Shown here: positions 12,599-25,089 of the stretch, piece after piece
How positions within the stretch are numbered: the stretch's first letter is position 1
Layout of the letters: every line of letters begins with the position of its first letter
Assembly: GCF_029407905.1 (NCBI RefSeq)
Contig: NC_073624.1
Location: 121,892,001 to 121,956,000, forward strand
DNA: 64,000 nucleotides
Direction: 5' to 3'
Source: Bubalus kerabau
Taxonomy: Eukaryota; Chordata; Mammalia; Artiodactyla; Bovidae
Translations under genes and position numbers: made by a program
The notes under the pieces: generated by a model
What the model saw: the letters and a program-made list of their open reading frames with translations, nothing else
What the model was told of the DNA's origin: nothing
Database searches by the model: none

Positions 12599-12771
12599 AG
12601 GGGCTTCCTGGTGGTCCAGTAGCTAAGATTGGACACTCCCAAAGAAGGAGGCCCAGGTTCAATCCCTGATCTGAGAACTAGATTTCCCATGCCACAACGA
12701 TATCTGGCTGGCCTCAACGAAGGTTGATCTGGTGCAGCCAAATACAAAAAAAAAAAAAAAAAAAAAAAAAT
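12599..12771 (+). mobile_element. CHR-type tRNA-derived SINE with poly(A) tail
   Basis: Starts GGGGCTTCCTGGTGGTCCAG, which resembles a tRNA-derived SINE head. It continues with GGTTCAATCCCTGATC (B-box-like), repeated ...CCATGCCACAACGA segments and GTGCAGCCAAATAC, and ends in a run of about 24 A at 12746-12769. The order matches cetartiodactyl CHR SINEs. RNA polymerase III origin is family knowledge; this copy is old and mutated. Confidence 0.8.
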
Positions 12772-13284
12772 CTATGTTTAATAAAAATAAAACCAAAGGA
12801 AATGCAGGGTATGGTTGTTGTACAGATTTACATCTTAGCTTTCCCTATTGATAAAAAAAAAAAAAAAAGAGTTTCACAAGACTGTCATCCTTCTATCTGG
12901 TATATACCGAGGATTCCTTTGAAATGAGATTTCTCTTGTAAATGTGACTCACAGGAGAGCCGTCTTGAACTTGGGTTTCAGAGATGAGCATGTGTCCTCT
13001 TAAAGAAAAGAAAGTTAATTAGGTCCAGCTAATTCTCATGCTGAAGTGGTATATTTTGGGGTAGCATATGCTCCCCTTCACTTTGGATGTATCCCAATTT
13101 GCTTACACAGTCATCGCCCGAAGACATCCTGATATTTGAAAGTTTTTAACTGTTAGAAGTAGAGCTGCGGTGTATAATTGTGTGATATTTTTTGTCTGGA
13201 CACTTTTTCAAAGCTGTTTAGTAAGTGCTAGACATGTAGTGTTCAGGTCACAGGTGAGCCTTGTTTAGCTGTGGAAAAATCCGG
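12772..13284. other. No gene seen
   Basis: Unique-looking AT-rich sequence with a short A run at 12853-12868. Nothing recognisable on either strand. Confidence 0.5.
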
Positions 13285-13388
13285 CTAAATTTCTCTGGCA
13301 GGTGGGATCTTCCTGGGTAAGGGATCAAACCTGAGTGTCCTGCATCGTCAAGCAGATTCTTTACCACTGAGCCACCAGAGAAGCCCCG
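13285..13388 (-). mobile_element. tRNA-derived SINE fragment, reverse orientation
   Basis: Read on the minus strand it begins GGGGCTTCTCTGGTGGCTCA, then GTGGTAAAGAATCTGCTTG and a GATCCC box. This is the tRNA-like head shared by Bov-tA and related ruminant SINEs. The body is missing. Confidence 0.75.
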
Positions 13389-13399
13389 TGCCCCCTTCC

Positions 13400-14580
13400 C
13401 CTTTTTGAGCTTACTGGATCTAATAGGTGTGCAGTGCTACTTCACTGCTGTTTTAGATTGTAATTTCCTAATGATATATGATTTTGAGTATTTTTGATAT
13501 GCTGATTTACTATCTGTATCTTTTCTTTGGCCAGGCGTTCAGATTTATACACTTTTAATGAGGTTGTTTGTTCCAGATATTTTGGTATATTTGGAGTACG
13601 ATCCTTTATCATATATGTATTTTGTCAATATATTTTTCTGTGGCTTGTGTTTAAGTTTTGTGAATGAGGTTTTTCACAGTTTAAATTTATAATTTTTTAA
13701 AGTTCATGTTATCATTTTTATGTCCTTTTTTGGATAGACTTTAGTGTTTTGTTTTGTTTTGGTTAAATTTCATAAGCAAAACTAAGGCACTGTAGATACA
13801 GTTTTAAACAAAGCTGAGGTCCCATAGATACAATTTTGCCTTTTATCTGTTGAGAAGTTTGAGTGAGGTTGGTGTACATTATAAAATTATGTCTACATTC
13901 ATTTAACTGGATATGGCTTCCAATTATTTTTGGAGATGTCATGAGAAGTCAGTTTCCCCAAGGGAAACTGGGCGGGTTCTGTGAAACATGAACTGTCTTC
14001 TATCCCTGGGAATCACTTTCTGCTTCTTTTGGCTTTGGACTTGACTTGTTTGGATATTTCATACTAGTGGAAACACAGAACGTTTCTCCTTTTTTGGTCT
14101 GGTTTATTTCACTTAATATAATGACCATAAGGTTCGTCCACATTGTGGCATTGTCAGAATTACCGACTTTGAAGGGCCGAAAAAGATTCCATTGTGTGTC
14201 TACCACAGTTTGTTTATGGAATTGGCTGTCCATGGACACTTAGATTGTCCTCTGTTTCTTGGCCAGTGTGAATCATGCTGTTGTGACTATGACTGCAGCA
14301 ATATGTATTTTTTCAGCCCCCTTTTCCAAATATTTTGGGTACATAGCATGAATTAGAATTGAAATATCTGTTTGTTCCATGTGTTAGTTTTGGAGTAATT
14401 TCTGTAGTGTCTTGTGCAGTGGCAGAACCATTTCAGTTTATCTTTTTGTATGGTAGAATACTGTTCAAGCTTTTGAATATACCCTGTGATGCATATTCAT
14501 TCACCCACCGATGGACACTTGAATGGGTTCTACCTTTGGGCTATTGTGAATAAGGTCGCTATGAATATTTGTGTACCAGT
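13400..14580 (-). mobile_element. Cluster of old L1 3' fragments, reverse orientation
   Basis: Several pieces read as antisense L1. The stretch 13430-13720 has the TGCTGATTTACTATCTG / CAGGCGTTCAGA type text. In 13990-14270 the strings TTTATTTCACTTAATATAAT, GATTCCATTGTGTGTCTACC and GGACACTTAGATTG match the L1 3' end. In 14440-14580 the strings CATTCACCCACCGATGGACA and GTGAATAAGGTCGCTATGAA repeat the same type of segment, so at least two insertions are present. All are decayed. Confidence 0.55.
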
Positions 14581-15107
14581 TTTTGTTTGAAGTATTAACA
14601 ACCACATAGTACTATGTATGAAAGAAACCACAAGGACCTACTCTATAGTTTCGGAAACTGTATTGAATATCTTATGATAACGTATAATGGAACAGAATCT
14701 CCAAAGGAATATATGAAAAAGACACGATACCCTGATAATTATTGTGCCAACACTATGTATTTCTACATGCCACTAAAATATTCACATCCGTAAGTATATT
14801 TCACTGCTTGGTTATATAAAAGTAGAGAAGTCAAACAGAGAAGAAATAAACTTCCTGTCATTGCTCATCATCATTTATGTACTATTACTACCTGTAACAC
14901 TCGTTGTATAAATAAGTGCTGGACTAGGAATTGACATTCGTGTAAACCAAGAGATGGTGAAGGTGTAAGGAAGTACAACTTACTGAATTCCTTAACGAAG
15001 GATTATGGAACTCTATGTACATGAAGTGAAGGAACGTCAAACGGTTTAGCTGAGCCACATTCTTCCTAGAGTGATGAGCTTCCACCCCAGCCAATGTTAG
15101 CTCACAA
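14581..15107. other. Possible L1 3' UTR fragment (+) and unassigned DNA
   Basis: 14640-14740 (GGAAACTGTATTGAATATC, ATAATGGAACAGAATC) resembles sense-strand L1 3' UTR. The rest, to 15107, is unassigned and shows no gene. Confidence 0.35.
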
Positions 15108-15620
15108 TTAAATCCTGCAGTCATCTGGCCTCAGTGTGTGCTTCCTGCCATCCAGAACACAAAAGTGAGGAAGTCCTGACAAAATCGTTGCTATTTTTCT
15201 TTTCTGGATTTGTATTTTATCGCAGGGCTTGGGAAAAAGAGGGCCTAGCCTGTTTTCAGAGTTGCATCCCAAGGCTTGCTCTGGCGTGTTACCTATGTTG
15301 ACAAACTGCTGATCCTGTTCAACAAAGGACAGTGATCTGCACTGCAGTATCTGTTGCTTGAGCTGGAATAGTAGGCATCCCTTCAAGTGCAGTCCTTCAT
15401 GCTGAAGCAGGTCTACCTGAAGCAGTAGCATAAGATGAACACATTGATCATATAGACATCGCATCCCATGAATTTCTAAGAATTTTTCAGGTATGCCGAT
15501 CATCATTGGAGGAACTGACTTGTCCCAGTAATAACTGGAGTATCCAGCATAACAACAGTTCCTTGACTAAATAATATGCTTACGGGTACTTCTTCCAGCG
15601 TTCTTTCTCCTACTTCGGTC
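15108..15620 (-). pseudogene. Unidentified candidate retropseudogene
   Basis: The minus strand has a 132-codon open frame at 15108-15506. Upstream, in another frame at about 15500-15620, is a further stretch of non-repetitive, protein-like sequence. Frame changes in sequence with ordinary amino-acid composition suggest a decayed processed gene copy. No domain is recognised, and no poly(A) tail or target duplication was found. It may equally be chance open frames in unique DNA. Confidence 0.25.
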
Positions 15621-15671
15621 ATGAACAGGAGAAGCTGACGGCAGTGGTTCTTGAAATGTGTATCGATTCCT

Positions 15672-15755
15672 AGGCGGCACATTCAGTAAATACTCTGCCT
15701 ACCAGTGCAGGATATGGAAGTGATGTGGGTTTGATCCCTGGGTCGGGAAGATAAC
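15672..15755 (+). mobile_element. tRNA-derived SINE fragment
   Basis: The segment GGCGGCACATTCAGTAAATA ... GGGTTTGATCCCTGGGTCGG carries the tRNA-like head and B-box-like GGTTTGATCCC of Bov-tA/CHR SINEs. No tail is visible. Confidence 0.65.
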
Positions 15756-15838
15756 AATTCATACACTCGTTTTATGTGAACAAGTTTTATACTCATGAGT
15801 GTTTTTCTTCTGTATACAGAATATATAGGTGAACTATA

Positions 15839-16205
15839 AAGAAAGCTGAGCGCAGAAGAATGGATGCTTTCGAACTGTGGTGTTGGAGAAGACTCTTGAG
15901 AGTCCCTTGGGTTTCAAGGAAATCCAACCAGTCCATCCTAAAGGAAATCCGTTCTGGGTGTTCATCGGAAGGACTGATGGTGAAGCTGAAACTCCAGTTT
16001 TTGGAGAGCTGACTCATTTGAAAAGACCCTGATGCTGGGAAAGATTGAAGACAGGAGGAGAAGGGGACGATAGCGGATCAGCGACCCAATGGTCACGAGT
16101 TTGGGTAAACTCTGGGAGTTGGTGATGGACAGGGAGGTCTGGCGTGCTGCGGTTCAATGGGGGTCGCAAAGAGTCGGACACGACCGAGCGACTGAACTGA
16201 ACTGA
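15839..16205 (+). mobile_element. BovB 3' end, sense orientation
   Basis: Runs from AAGAAAGCTGAGCGCAGAAG through GATGCTTTCGAACTGTGG, the AGGGAGGTCTGGCGTGCTGC segment and the terminal CGAGCGACTGAACTGAACTG. It is a 5'-truncated copy of about 370 bp, less decayed than the surrounding L1 debris. Confidence 0.9.
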
Positions 16206-16873
16206 ACAGAAAAACAAATGCTGTTCAAGGACACTGAAAGAACCCTGATGTTGAAAATCAGATCTGTATTGTGAGCAATGCTTAGAAATCCATGAGTTGA
16301 CACATAGTATTACGCCTATCATCCTTGTAGTTCCCTCAGTGAAATATGTTGCGAAAAGCTCTTCCTTTGTGGTACAGATTCATGAAGAAGATAAATAGCA
16401 TGAATGCTTTACGTTGACAACTGTGAATTTAAATCTCCTGTGAATCCTATGTGACAACCACACATACCAACATGATTTATTAGTATTCTATCAATATTTT
16501 TAGTCCTACTGTATTTCAACTAAAAATGTCACCATACAATGGTGCATGAAGTCAAGACATAAAATCAGGGCAAATACAAAATATTCCATCCTTTGGGAAA
16601 GGGAGCGAAAATATAATGTGCTTTGTCTATTGCATTTTTATGTATTAGATCCTTAAGTATTTTATTCACCACACCCAACTGAATGGTTCACAAATGTTTC
16701 AGAGAGGAAAAGATTATTTCTCTTTAATAATGAGGAGTTCAACTGCTCTCAAAGCAAATACCGGAAGGTAATCACCATGCAGGACAAAGTTGATTATTCA
16801 TATTTAGATTACTCATTCGTTAGCTTGCCAAAGGTTCTAGATCTGTTACCACATTTTTTTTTACATAATATCC
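16206..16873. other. No gene seen
   Basis: AT-rich sequence without a recognisable element; short open frames only. Confidence 0.5.
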
Positions 16874-17040
16874 GCATGTGAAAGTGAAACTGGCTCAGTG
16901 GTGCCTGACTCTGTGACTCCATGGACTATACAGTCCATGGCATTCTGTAGGCCAGAATACTGGAGTGGTAGCTTGTACCTTCTCCAGGGAATCTTCCAGA
17001 CCCAGGAATAAAACCAGAGTCTCATGCATTCAGAAAAATC
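16874..17040 (-). mobile_element. Bov-A/Bov-tA SINE, reverse orientation
   Basis: The order TGGCTCAGTGGTGCCTGACT, GTGACTCCATGGACT, AGAATACTGGAGTGGTAGC and CCAGACCCAGGAAT is the antisense of a ruminant Bov-A/Bov-tA SINE. It is diverged. Confidence 0.75.
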
Positions 17041-20000
17041 ATGTCCCTTGAATTTCTAGTTTACTGTATAGGACCACGGCAATGTGATTACATAAAATTG
17101 TTTAGTTTCCTTTACATTTCTCTTGTTTGATATAGATAACAGCCTTTGGTTCTATCACTAGCATTGCAAGTAAAAGGAAAAAAAAATAATTAGAGCTCCA
17201 ATAGTATTTTTACTGTTAACAAAAAGTATAGCATAATGTGTGACCTAGCAACAGCTAGTGAGCCTAGAACTGTCTGGAACATTCTTGGATTCTGCGAGGA
17301 AACACCCTGTGTGCAGCCCTTGATACCGGGCCTAGAGACCAAAATGTACATGAAAGGAAATAGTGGAGCTGACCAGATTAATGCACCCAAACATGTCTGA
17401 CACAGTGCCGCAGCCTGCTCCTTCATGGGCAATGCCACTATAACCTAGGAATGTCATTACAAGATTCACAGATGGCATGCAAGATGCTCGGCCCTGACAC
17501 TGAGCTCAGCCCTGACTCTGAGTTTTGGTCCTCTGAGCAGATCTGGACGTCTCCCATTGTAGAAGCTAAACCGTTCCTTCCAAATACACGCTTGCAAACG
17601 CACACCAGTTGGCTGCCTCTCCTTCCACAAGGGAGGCTTCATTTACCTGCATTCTGCGAACTTCGCTTTCCAGCTGATGGACAAAAGACTTATTGTAAGT
17701 ATTTTCTCAGGGGCTGTTTCCCCGGGGCTGGGGCCGAGGTAAGAGACCCAAATTCATAGGGAAAGGCAAAACCACATCCACATGTCTTTGCTCTGTAGGA
17801 GAGCTCTAGTGTACATAAGCCTGTACATAAGTGAACACAGACACTCTGTGTGCGTGTTGCTGCGTACCCAAAATAGGGCCACAAGGAGCCTCATGCTCTC
17901 CATGCAGCGCGGAAGCTGTGCGGCCATGCAGCAGCTGAAGAATCCAACCAATTGCTCTTTTCTTACCTCTGACAGAGCTCGCATTGCCGTAGCCCTTGGC
18001 AGTTTGGAAACACTGGACCCTAACCCCTCTCAAAGTAGGCCTGGGTTCTAGTTCGAATAGAAAGTCAATAGTGGAGCTGAGGACAGGAACGCGGCAGTCA
18101 TTTATCACACGCTCCTGCAGCCTGCTACTACAGGGACACTAACGCTAGAAGCTAGGAATGTCTTTGCAAGGTGCGCAAAGGACAGGGGAGAACCTCGACC
18201 CTGACTCTAGTATTTCAGTCCCCTGATCAGATCTGAGGTTCTCCCGCTATAGAAGCTAACCCATTCTTTTCAAATACAGGCTTCCTAACACAGGGCCAGT
18301 TGGCTGCTTGCTCTTCCACGAAGCAGGCTTCCTTAACTTGCAAACTGCGAATTCCGCTTAACAGCCTGGAGGAAAATTGCTTCTTGGAAGATTTTTTTCA
18401 GAGGCTGTATCCCCGGAGCTGGGGCCAAGCTAGGGGACCCATACTGACAATGGAAGACAAAACAACATCCAATGTCTTTGCTCTGGAAGACAGCTTTGGT
18501 GAGCCTAAGTCTTTCAGGAATATTTCTGGCTCCAACAGAGTCAAATTCTGTGTGTGAAGCTGCACAGCCAAAATAGGGGAACAGAGAGCCTGATTCTCTC
18601 TGTGTAGCTTTGAAGCTGTCATTCAAACAACAGCTTGAGAATCCATACAATGCTCTCCCTTACCGCTAAGAGAATTCTCATTGCTGTAGTCCTTGACAGT
18701 TTGTAGAAATCCGCACCCAAACCCTTCTCCAAGTAGGCCTGGGTCCTAGCTCGGAACAACAGGCAACTGCGGAGCTGAGGCCAGTAAGGCACAAGTGAGG
18801 TCTCACACACTCTTGCAGCCTGATCGTCCAGGAGCAGTAAGGCCTCTTTTTCCCTGTAGGAGGCTCGCTTGCCTTGCCTCCTGTGAACTGCATTTCCCAG
18901 CCTGGGCGAAAAGCTGTTCCTGGAGATTTTTTCTCAGGGGCTGTTTCCCTGGAGCTGGGTCGGACCTCGGGGGCCCAACTCACAGGGGAAGACAAAACCA
19001 CATGGACAGGTCTATGCTGTGTAGGAGAGCTCTAGTGAACCTCATCTCTCAGGAACATTCTTGGCTTCTACAGAGACACCTCTGTGCATGAAGCTACACA
19101 CCCAACATAGTGGCAAAGGGAGTCTGATTCTCTCCGTGGGTGCTGATGCTTTGTGGCAAAGCACCTGCTAAGAATCCATCTGCATAGGCTTCCCTCACCT
19201 TGACAGAGGTCTCATTGCTGTAGTCCTTGGCAGTTTGGAAAGAAGCAGACCCTTACCCTTCACCAAGTAGGCCCTTGTCCTTCTTTGAATGGAAAGGCAG
19301 TAGCTGAGCTGAGGCCAGTAAGGCGCCAGTCAAGTCTGACATATTCCCGATGCCTGCTCCTTCATGGAAAATAACGTTAGAATCTGGGAATGTCTTTGCA
19401 AGGCTGGCAAAGGGCAGTCAGGAACCTCGACCCTGCCTCTGGAATTTCTATCTTCTCAGCACATCTGGCGGTCTCGGTCAGGAGAAACTAACCCATTCCT
19501 TGCAAATATAGGCTTCCAAACACAGGCCGGTTGGCTGTCTCTTCTTGCTGAAGGAAGCTTGCTTATCCCACCTCCTGCGAACTCTGCTTCCCAGCCTGGG
19601 GGATAAGAGGTTCTTGGAGATCTTTTCTCAGAGGCTGTTTCCACGGAGCAGGGGCCGATCCCGGAGACCCACATGCACACGGGAAGGGAAAACCGCATGG
19701 ATAAGTCTTTGCTCTCTAGGAGTGCTCTAGTGAACCTCAGTCTATGGGGAATGTTCTTGGCTCCAACGGGGATATCTTTGTGTGGGAAGCTGCATACCCA
19801 ACATAGAGACACAGAGACCTGATTCTCTCTGTGCAGTTTTGACGCTATCGTTCAAACAAAAATTGAGAATCCACACAATGCTCTCCCTTACCACTGAGAG
19901 AGTTATCATTGCTGTAGCCCTTCGCAATATATGGAAATCGGCACACAAACATTTCTCCAAGTAGGCCTGGGTTCAAGTTCAGATGAACATGCAATGGCGG

Positions 20001-20214
20001 AGCTGAGGCCAGTAAGGCACCAGTCAGGTGACACACACTCTGGCAGCCTGCTCCTCCAGGGGCAGTAAGGCCTCTATTTCCCTTCAGGAGGCTCACTTGC
20101 CTTACTTCCTGTGAACAGCGTTTCCCAGCCTGGGCGGAAAGCAGTTCCTGGAGATCTTTTCTCAGGGGCTGTTTCCCCGGAGTTGGGGCGGAACTCGGGG
20201 ACCCAACTCACAGG

Positions 20215-22652
20215 GGAAGGCAAAACCATATGGACAGGTCTATGCTCTGTAGTAGAGCTCTAGTCAACCTCATCTCCCAGGAACATTCTTGGCTCCTATA
20301 GAGACCCCTCTGTGTTTGAAGCTACACACCCAACATGGGGGCAAAGGCAGCCTGATTCTCTCCGTGGGGTGCAGGTGCTTTGTGGCAAAGCACCTGTTTG
20401 AGAATCCATCCGCTTCCGCTTCCCTCTCTTTGACAGAGGTCTCTTTGCTGTAGCCTTTGGCAGTTTGGAAAGAAGCAGACCCTTACCCTTCACCAAGTAG
20501 GCCCTTGTCCTAGTTTGAACGGAAAGGCGATAGCTGAGCTGAGGCCAGTAAGGCGCCAGTCAAGTCTGACATATTCCTGAAGCCTGCTCCTTCATGGAAA
20601 ATAACGCTAGAATCTAGAAATGTCTTTGCAAGGCTGGCAAAGGACAGTCAGGAACCTCGACCCTGCCTCTGGAATTTCCGTCTTCTGAGCAGATCTGGAG
20701 GTCTTCTTTTGGAGAAGCTAACCATTCCTTCCAAATAGAGGCTTCCAAACACAGGCTAGTTGGCTGCCTCTACTTGCCCGAAGGAGGCTTGCTTGTTCCG
20801 CTTCCTGTGAACTCTGCTTCCCGCCTGGGGGAAAAGTGGTTCTTGGAGATCTTTTTTCAGGGGCTATTTCAACGGAGTTGGAGCCGAGCCTGGAGACCCA
20901 CACGCACAGAGGAAGGCAAAACCACATGGACAAGTCTTTGCTCTGTAGGAGAACTCTAGTTAACCTCAGTATGTGAGGAAAGTCTTGGATTCTATGGGGA
21001 TACCTCTGTGTGTGGAGCTGCGTACCCAACAAGGGGGCACACAGAGCCTGATTCTCTCTTTGTAGGTTTAAAGCTGTCGTTCAAACAACAGCTTGAGAAT
21101 CCATTCAAAGCTCTCCCTTACCTCTGAGAGACTTCTCATTGCTGTAGCCCTTGGCAGTTTTTACAAATCCGCACCCAAACCCTTCTCCAAGTAGGCCTGG
21201 GTCCTGGTTTGGATGGCCATGCAATGGCGGAGCTGAGGTCAGTAAGGCACCAGTCAGGTGTCACACACTCTGGCAGCCTGCTCCTCCAGGGACAGAAAGG
21301 CCTCTTTTTCCCTGTGGGAGGCTCGCTTGCCTTGCTTCCTGTGAACTGCATTTCCCAGCCTGGGCAAAAAGCGGTTCCTGGAGATCTTTTCTCAGGGGCT
21401 CTATCCCCAGAGCTGGGGTGGACCTCGGGGACCCATCTCACAGGGGAAGGAAAAACCACATGGACAGGTCTATGCTCTGTAGGAGACGTTAGTGTGTCTC
21501 ATCTCTTAGGAACATTCTTGGCTCGTACAGAGACACCTGTGTGTGTAAAGCTACACACCGAACATAGGGGCACAGGGAGCCTGATTCTCTCCGTGGGGTG
21601 CTGATGCTTTGTGGCAAAGCCCCTGTTTGAGAATCCATCCGCTTACGCTTCCCTCGCCTTGACAGAGGTCTCATTGCTGTGTCTCTTGGCAGTTTGGAAA
21701 GAAGCAGACCCTTACCCATCACCAAGTAGGCCCTGATCCTAGTTTGAAAGGAAAGGCAATAGTTGAGCTGAGGCCAGTAAGGCACCCATCAACTCTGACA
21801 TATTCCCGATGCCTGCTCCTTCATGGAATATAAAGCTAGAATCTAGGAATGCCTTTGCAAGGCTGGCAAAGGGCAGTCAGGAACCTCGACCCTGCCTCTG
21901 GAATTTCTAGCTTCTGAGCAGATCTGGAGGTCTCCTTCTGGAGAAGCTAACCCATTCTTTGCAAACAGAGGCTTCCAAACACAGGCTGGTTGGCTGCCTC
22001 TTCTTGCCCGAAGGAGGCTTGCTTTTCCTGCCTCCTACGATCTCTGGTTCCCAGCATGGGGGAAAAGCAGATCTTGCAGATCTTTGCTCTGGGGTGGTTT
22101 CCACGGAGCTGAGGTTATGCCCGGAGACCCACACATAAAGAGGAAAGCAAAACCACATGAACAAGTTTTTGCTCTCTAAGAGAGCTCTAGTGAACCTCAG
22201 TCTTTGACGAACGTTCTTGGTTCCTACAGGGACACCTTATGGGGGCAGAGAGTCTGATTCCCTCTGTGCACGTTTAACGGCGTCGTTAAGAAAACAGCTT
22301 GAGAATCCATACAATTCTCGCCCTTACCTCTGAGAGAGTTCTCATTGCTGTAGCCCTTGGCAGTTTTTTAGAAATCTGCACCCAAACACTTCTCCTAGTA
22401 GGCCTGGGTCCTAGTTCGGAGGAACATGCAATGGCGGAGCTGAGGCCAGTAAGGCACCAGTCAGGTTTCACACACTCTTGCAGCCTGCTCCTCCAGGGGC
22501 TTGTAAGGCCTCTTTTTCTCTGCAGGAGGCTCGCTTGCCTTGCCTTCTGTGAACTGCGTTTCCCAGTCTGGACGAAAAGCAGTTCCTGGAGGTGTTTTCT
22601 CAGGGGTTTCTTCCTCGGAGCTGGGGCGCACATCGGGAACCCAACTCACAGG
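20215..22652. repeat. Higher-order copy 1 (2.44 kb)
   Basis: First of three nearly identical blocks of four monomers. Corresponding points at 20296, 22734 and 25171 are 2438 and 2437 bp apart. It differs from copy 2 at scattered single bases only, for example near 20273 (GTAGAGCT against GCAGAACT). Confidence 0.8.
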
Positions 22653-25089
22653 GGAAGGCAAAACCATATGGACAGGTCTATGCTCTGTAGCAGAACTCTA
22701 GTCAACCTCATCTCCCAGGAACATTCTTGGCTCCTATAGAGACCCCTCTGTGTTTGAAGCTACACACCCAACATGGGGGCAAAGGCAGCCTGATTCTCTC
22801 CGTGGGGTGCAGATGCTTTGTGGCAAAGCACCTGTTTGAGAATCCATCCGCTTCCGCTTCCCTCTCTTTGACAGAGGTCTCTTTGCTGTAGCCTTTGGCA
22901 GTTTGGAAAGAAGCAGACCCTTACCCTTCACCAAGTAGGCCCTTGTCCTAGTTTGAACGGAAAGGCGACAGCTGAGCTGAGGCCAGTAAGGCGCCAGTCA
23001 AGTCTGACATATTCCTGAAGCCTGCTCCTTCATGGAAAATAACGCTAGAATCTAGAAATGTCTTTGCAAGGCTGGCAAAGGACAATCAGGAACCTCGACC
23101 CTGCCTCTGGAATTTCCGTCTTCTGAGCAGATCTGGAGGTCTTCTTTTGGAGAAGCTAACCATTCCTTCCAAATAGAGGCTTCCAAACACAGGCTAGTTG
23201 GCTGCCTCTACTTGCCCGAAGGAGGCTTGCTTGTTCCGCTTCCTGTGAACTCTGCTTCCCGCCTGGGGGAAAAGTGGTTCTTGGAGATCTTTTTTCAGGG
23301 GCTATTTCAACGGAGTTGGAGCCGAGCCCAGAGACCCACACGCACAGAGGAAGGCAAAACCACATGGACAAGTCTTTGCTCTGTAGGAGAACTCTAGTTA
23401 ACCTCAGTATGTGAGGAAAGTCTTGGATTCTACGGGGATACCTCTGTGTGTGGAGCTGCGTACCCAACAAGGGGGCACACAGAGCCTGATGGTCTCTTTG
23501 CAGCTTTGAAGCTGTCGTTCAAACAACAGCTTGAGAATCCATACAATGCTCTCCCTTACCTCTGAGAGACTTCTCATTGCTGTAGCCCTTGGCAGTTTTT
23601 ACAAATCCGCACCCAAACACTTCTCCAAGTAGGCCTGGGTCCTGGTTTGGATGGCCATGCAATGGCGGAGCTGAGGTCAGTAAGGCACCAGTCAGGTGTC
23701 ACACACTCTGGCAGCCTGCTCCTCCAGGGACAGTAAGGCCTCTTTTTCCCTGTGGGAGGCTCGCTTGCCTTGCCTCCTGTGAACTGCATTTCCCAGCCTG
23801 GGCAAAAAGCGGTTCCTGGAGATCTTTTCTCAGGGGCTCTATCCCCAGAGCTGGGGTGGACCTCGGGGACCCATCTCACAGGGGAAGGAAAAACCACATG
23901 GACAGGTCTATGCTCCAGAGGAGACCTTAGTGTGTCTCATCTCTTAGGAACATTCTTGGCTCGTACAGAGACACCTCTGTGTGTAAAGTTAAACACCGAA
24001 CATAGGGGCACAGGGAGCCTGATTCTCTCCGTGGGGTGCTGATGCTTTGTGGCAAAGCCCCTGTTTGAGAATCCATGCGCTTACGCTTCCCTCGCCTTGA
24101 CAGAGGTCTCATTGCTGTGTCTCCTGGCAGTTTGGAAAGAAGCAGACCCTTACCCGTCACCAAGTAGGCCCTGATCCTAGTTAGAAAGGAAAGGCAATAG
24201 CTGAGCTGAGGCCAGTAAGGCACCCGTCAACTCTGACATATTCCCGATGCCTGCTCCTTCATGGAAAATAACGCTAGAATCTAGGAATGTCTTTGCAAGG
24301 CTGGCAAAGGGCAGTCAGGAACCTCGACCCTGCCTCTGGAATTTCTATCTTCTGAGCAGATCTGGAGGTCTCCTTCTGGAGAAGCTAACCCATTCTTTGC
24401 AAACAGAGGCTTCCGAACACAGGCCGGTTGGCTGCCTCTCCTTGCCCGAAGGAGGCCTGCTTTTCCTGCCTCCTACGATCTCTGGTTCCCAGCATGGGGG
24501 AAAAGCAGATCTTGGAGATCTTTGCTCAGGGGTGGTTTCCACGGAGCTGAGGTTATGCCCGGAGACCCACACATACAGAGGAAAGCAAAAGCACATGAAC
24601 AAGTTTTTGCTCTCTAAGAGAGCTCTAGTGAACCTCAGTCTTTGACGAACGTTTTTGGTTCCTACAGGGACACCTTATGTGGGCAGAGAGTCTGATTCCC
24701 CCTGTGCAGATTTAACGCCATCGTTCAGAAAACGGCTTGAGAATCCATACAATTCTCGCCCTTACCTCTGAGGGAGTTCTCATTGCTGTAGCCCTTGGCA
24801 GTTTTTTAGAAATCTGCACCCAAACCCTTCTCCTAGTAGGCCCGGGTCCTAGTTCAGAGGAACATGCAATGGCGGAGCTGAGGCCAGTAAGGCACCAGTC
24901 AGGTCTCACACACTCTTGCAGCCTGCTCCTCCAGGGGCAGTAAGGCCTCTTTTCCTCGGCAGGAGGCTCGCTTGCCTTGCCTTCTGTGAACTGCGTTTCC
25001 CAGTCTGGACGAAAAGCAGTTCCTGGAGGTGTTTTCTCAGGGGTTTCTTCCTCGGAGCTGGGGCGCACATCGGGAACCCAACTCACAGG
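22653..25089. repeat. Higher-order copy 2 (2.44 kb)
   Basis: Closest match to copies 1 and 3 across its length, including the region with AGTATGTGAGGAAAGTCTTGG. It is far more similar to its neighbours than adjacent monomers are to each other, which is the mark of recent block amplification. Confidence 0.8.

Noticed and set aside
12599..12771. Possible tRNA gene
   Set aside because: Only a tRNA-like SINE head with poly(A) tail; no complete cloverleaf.
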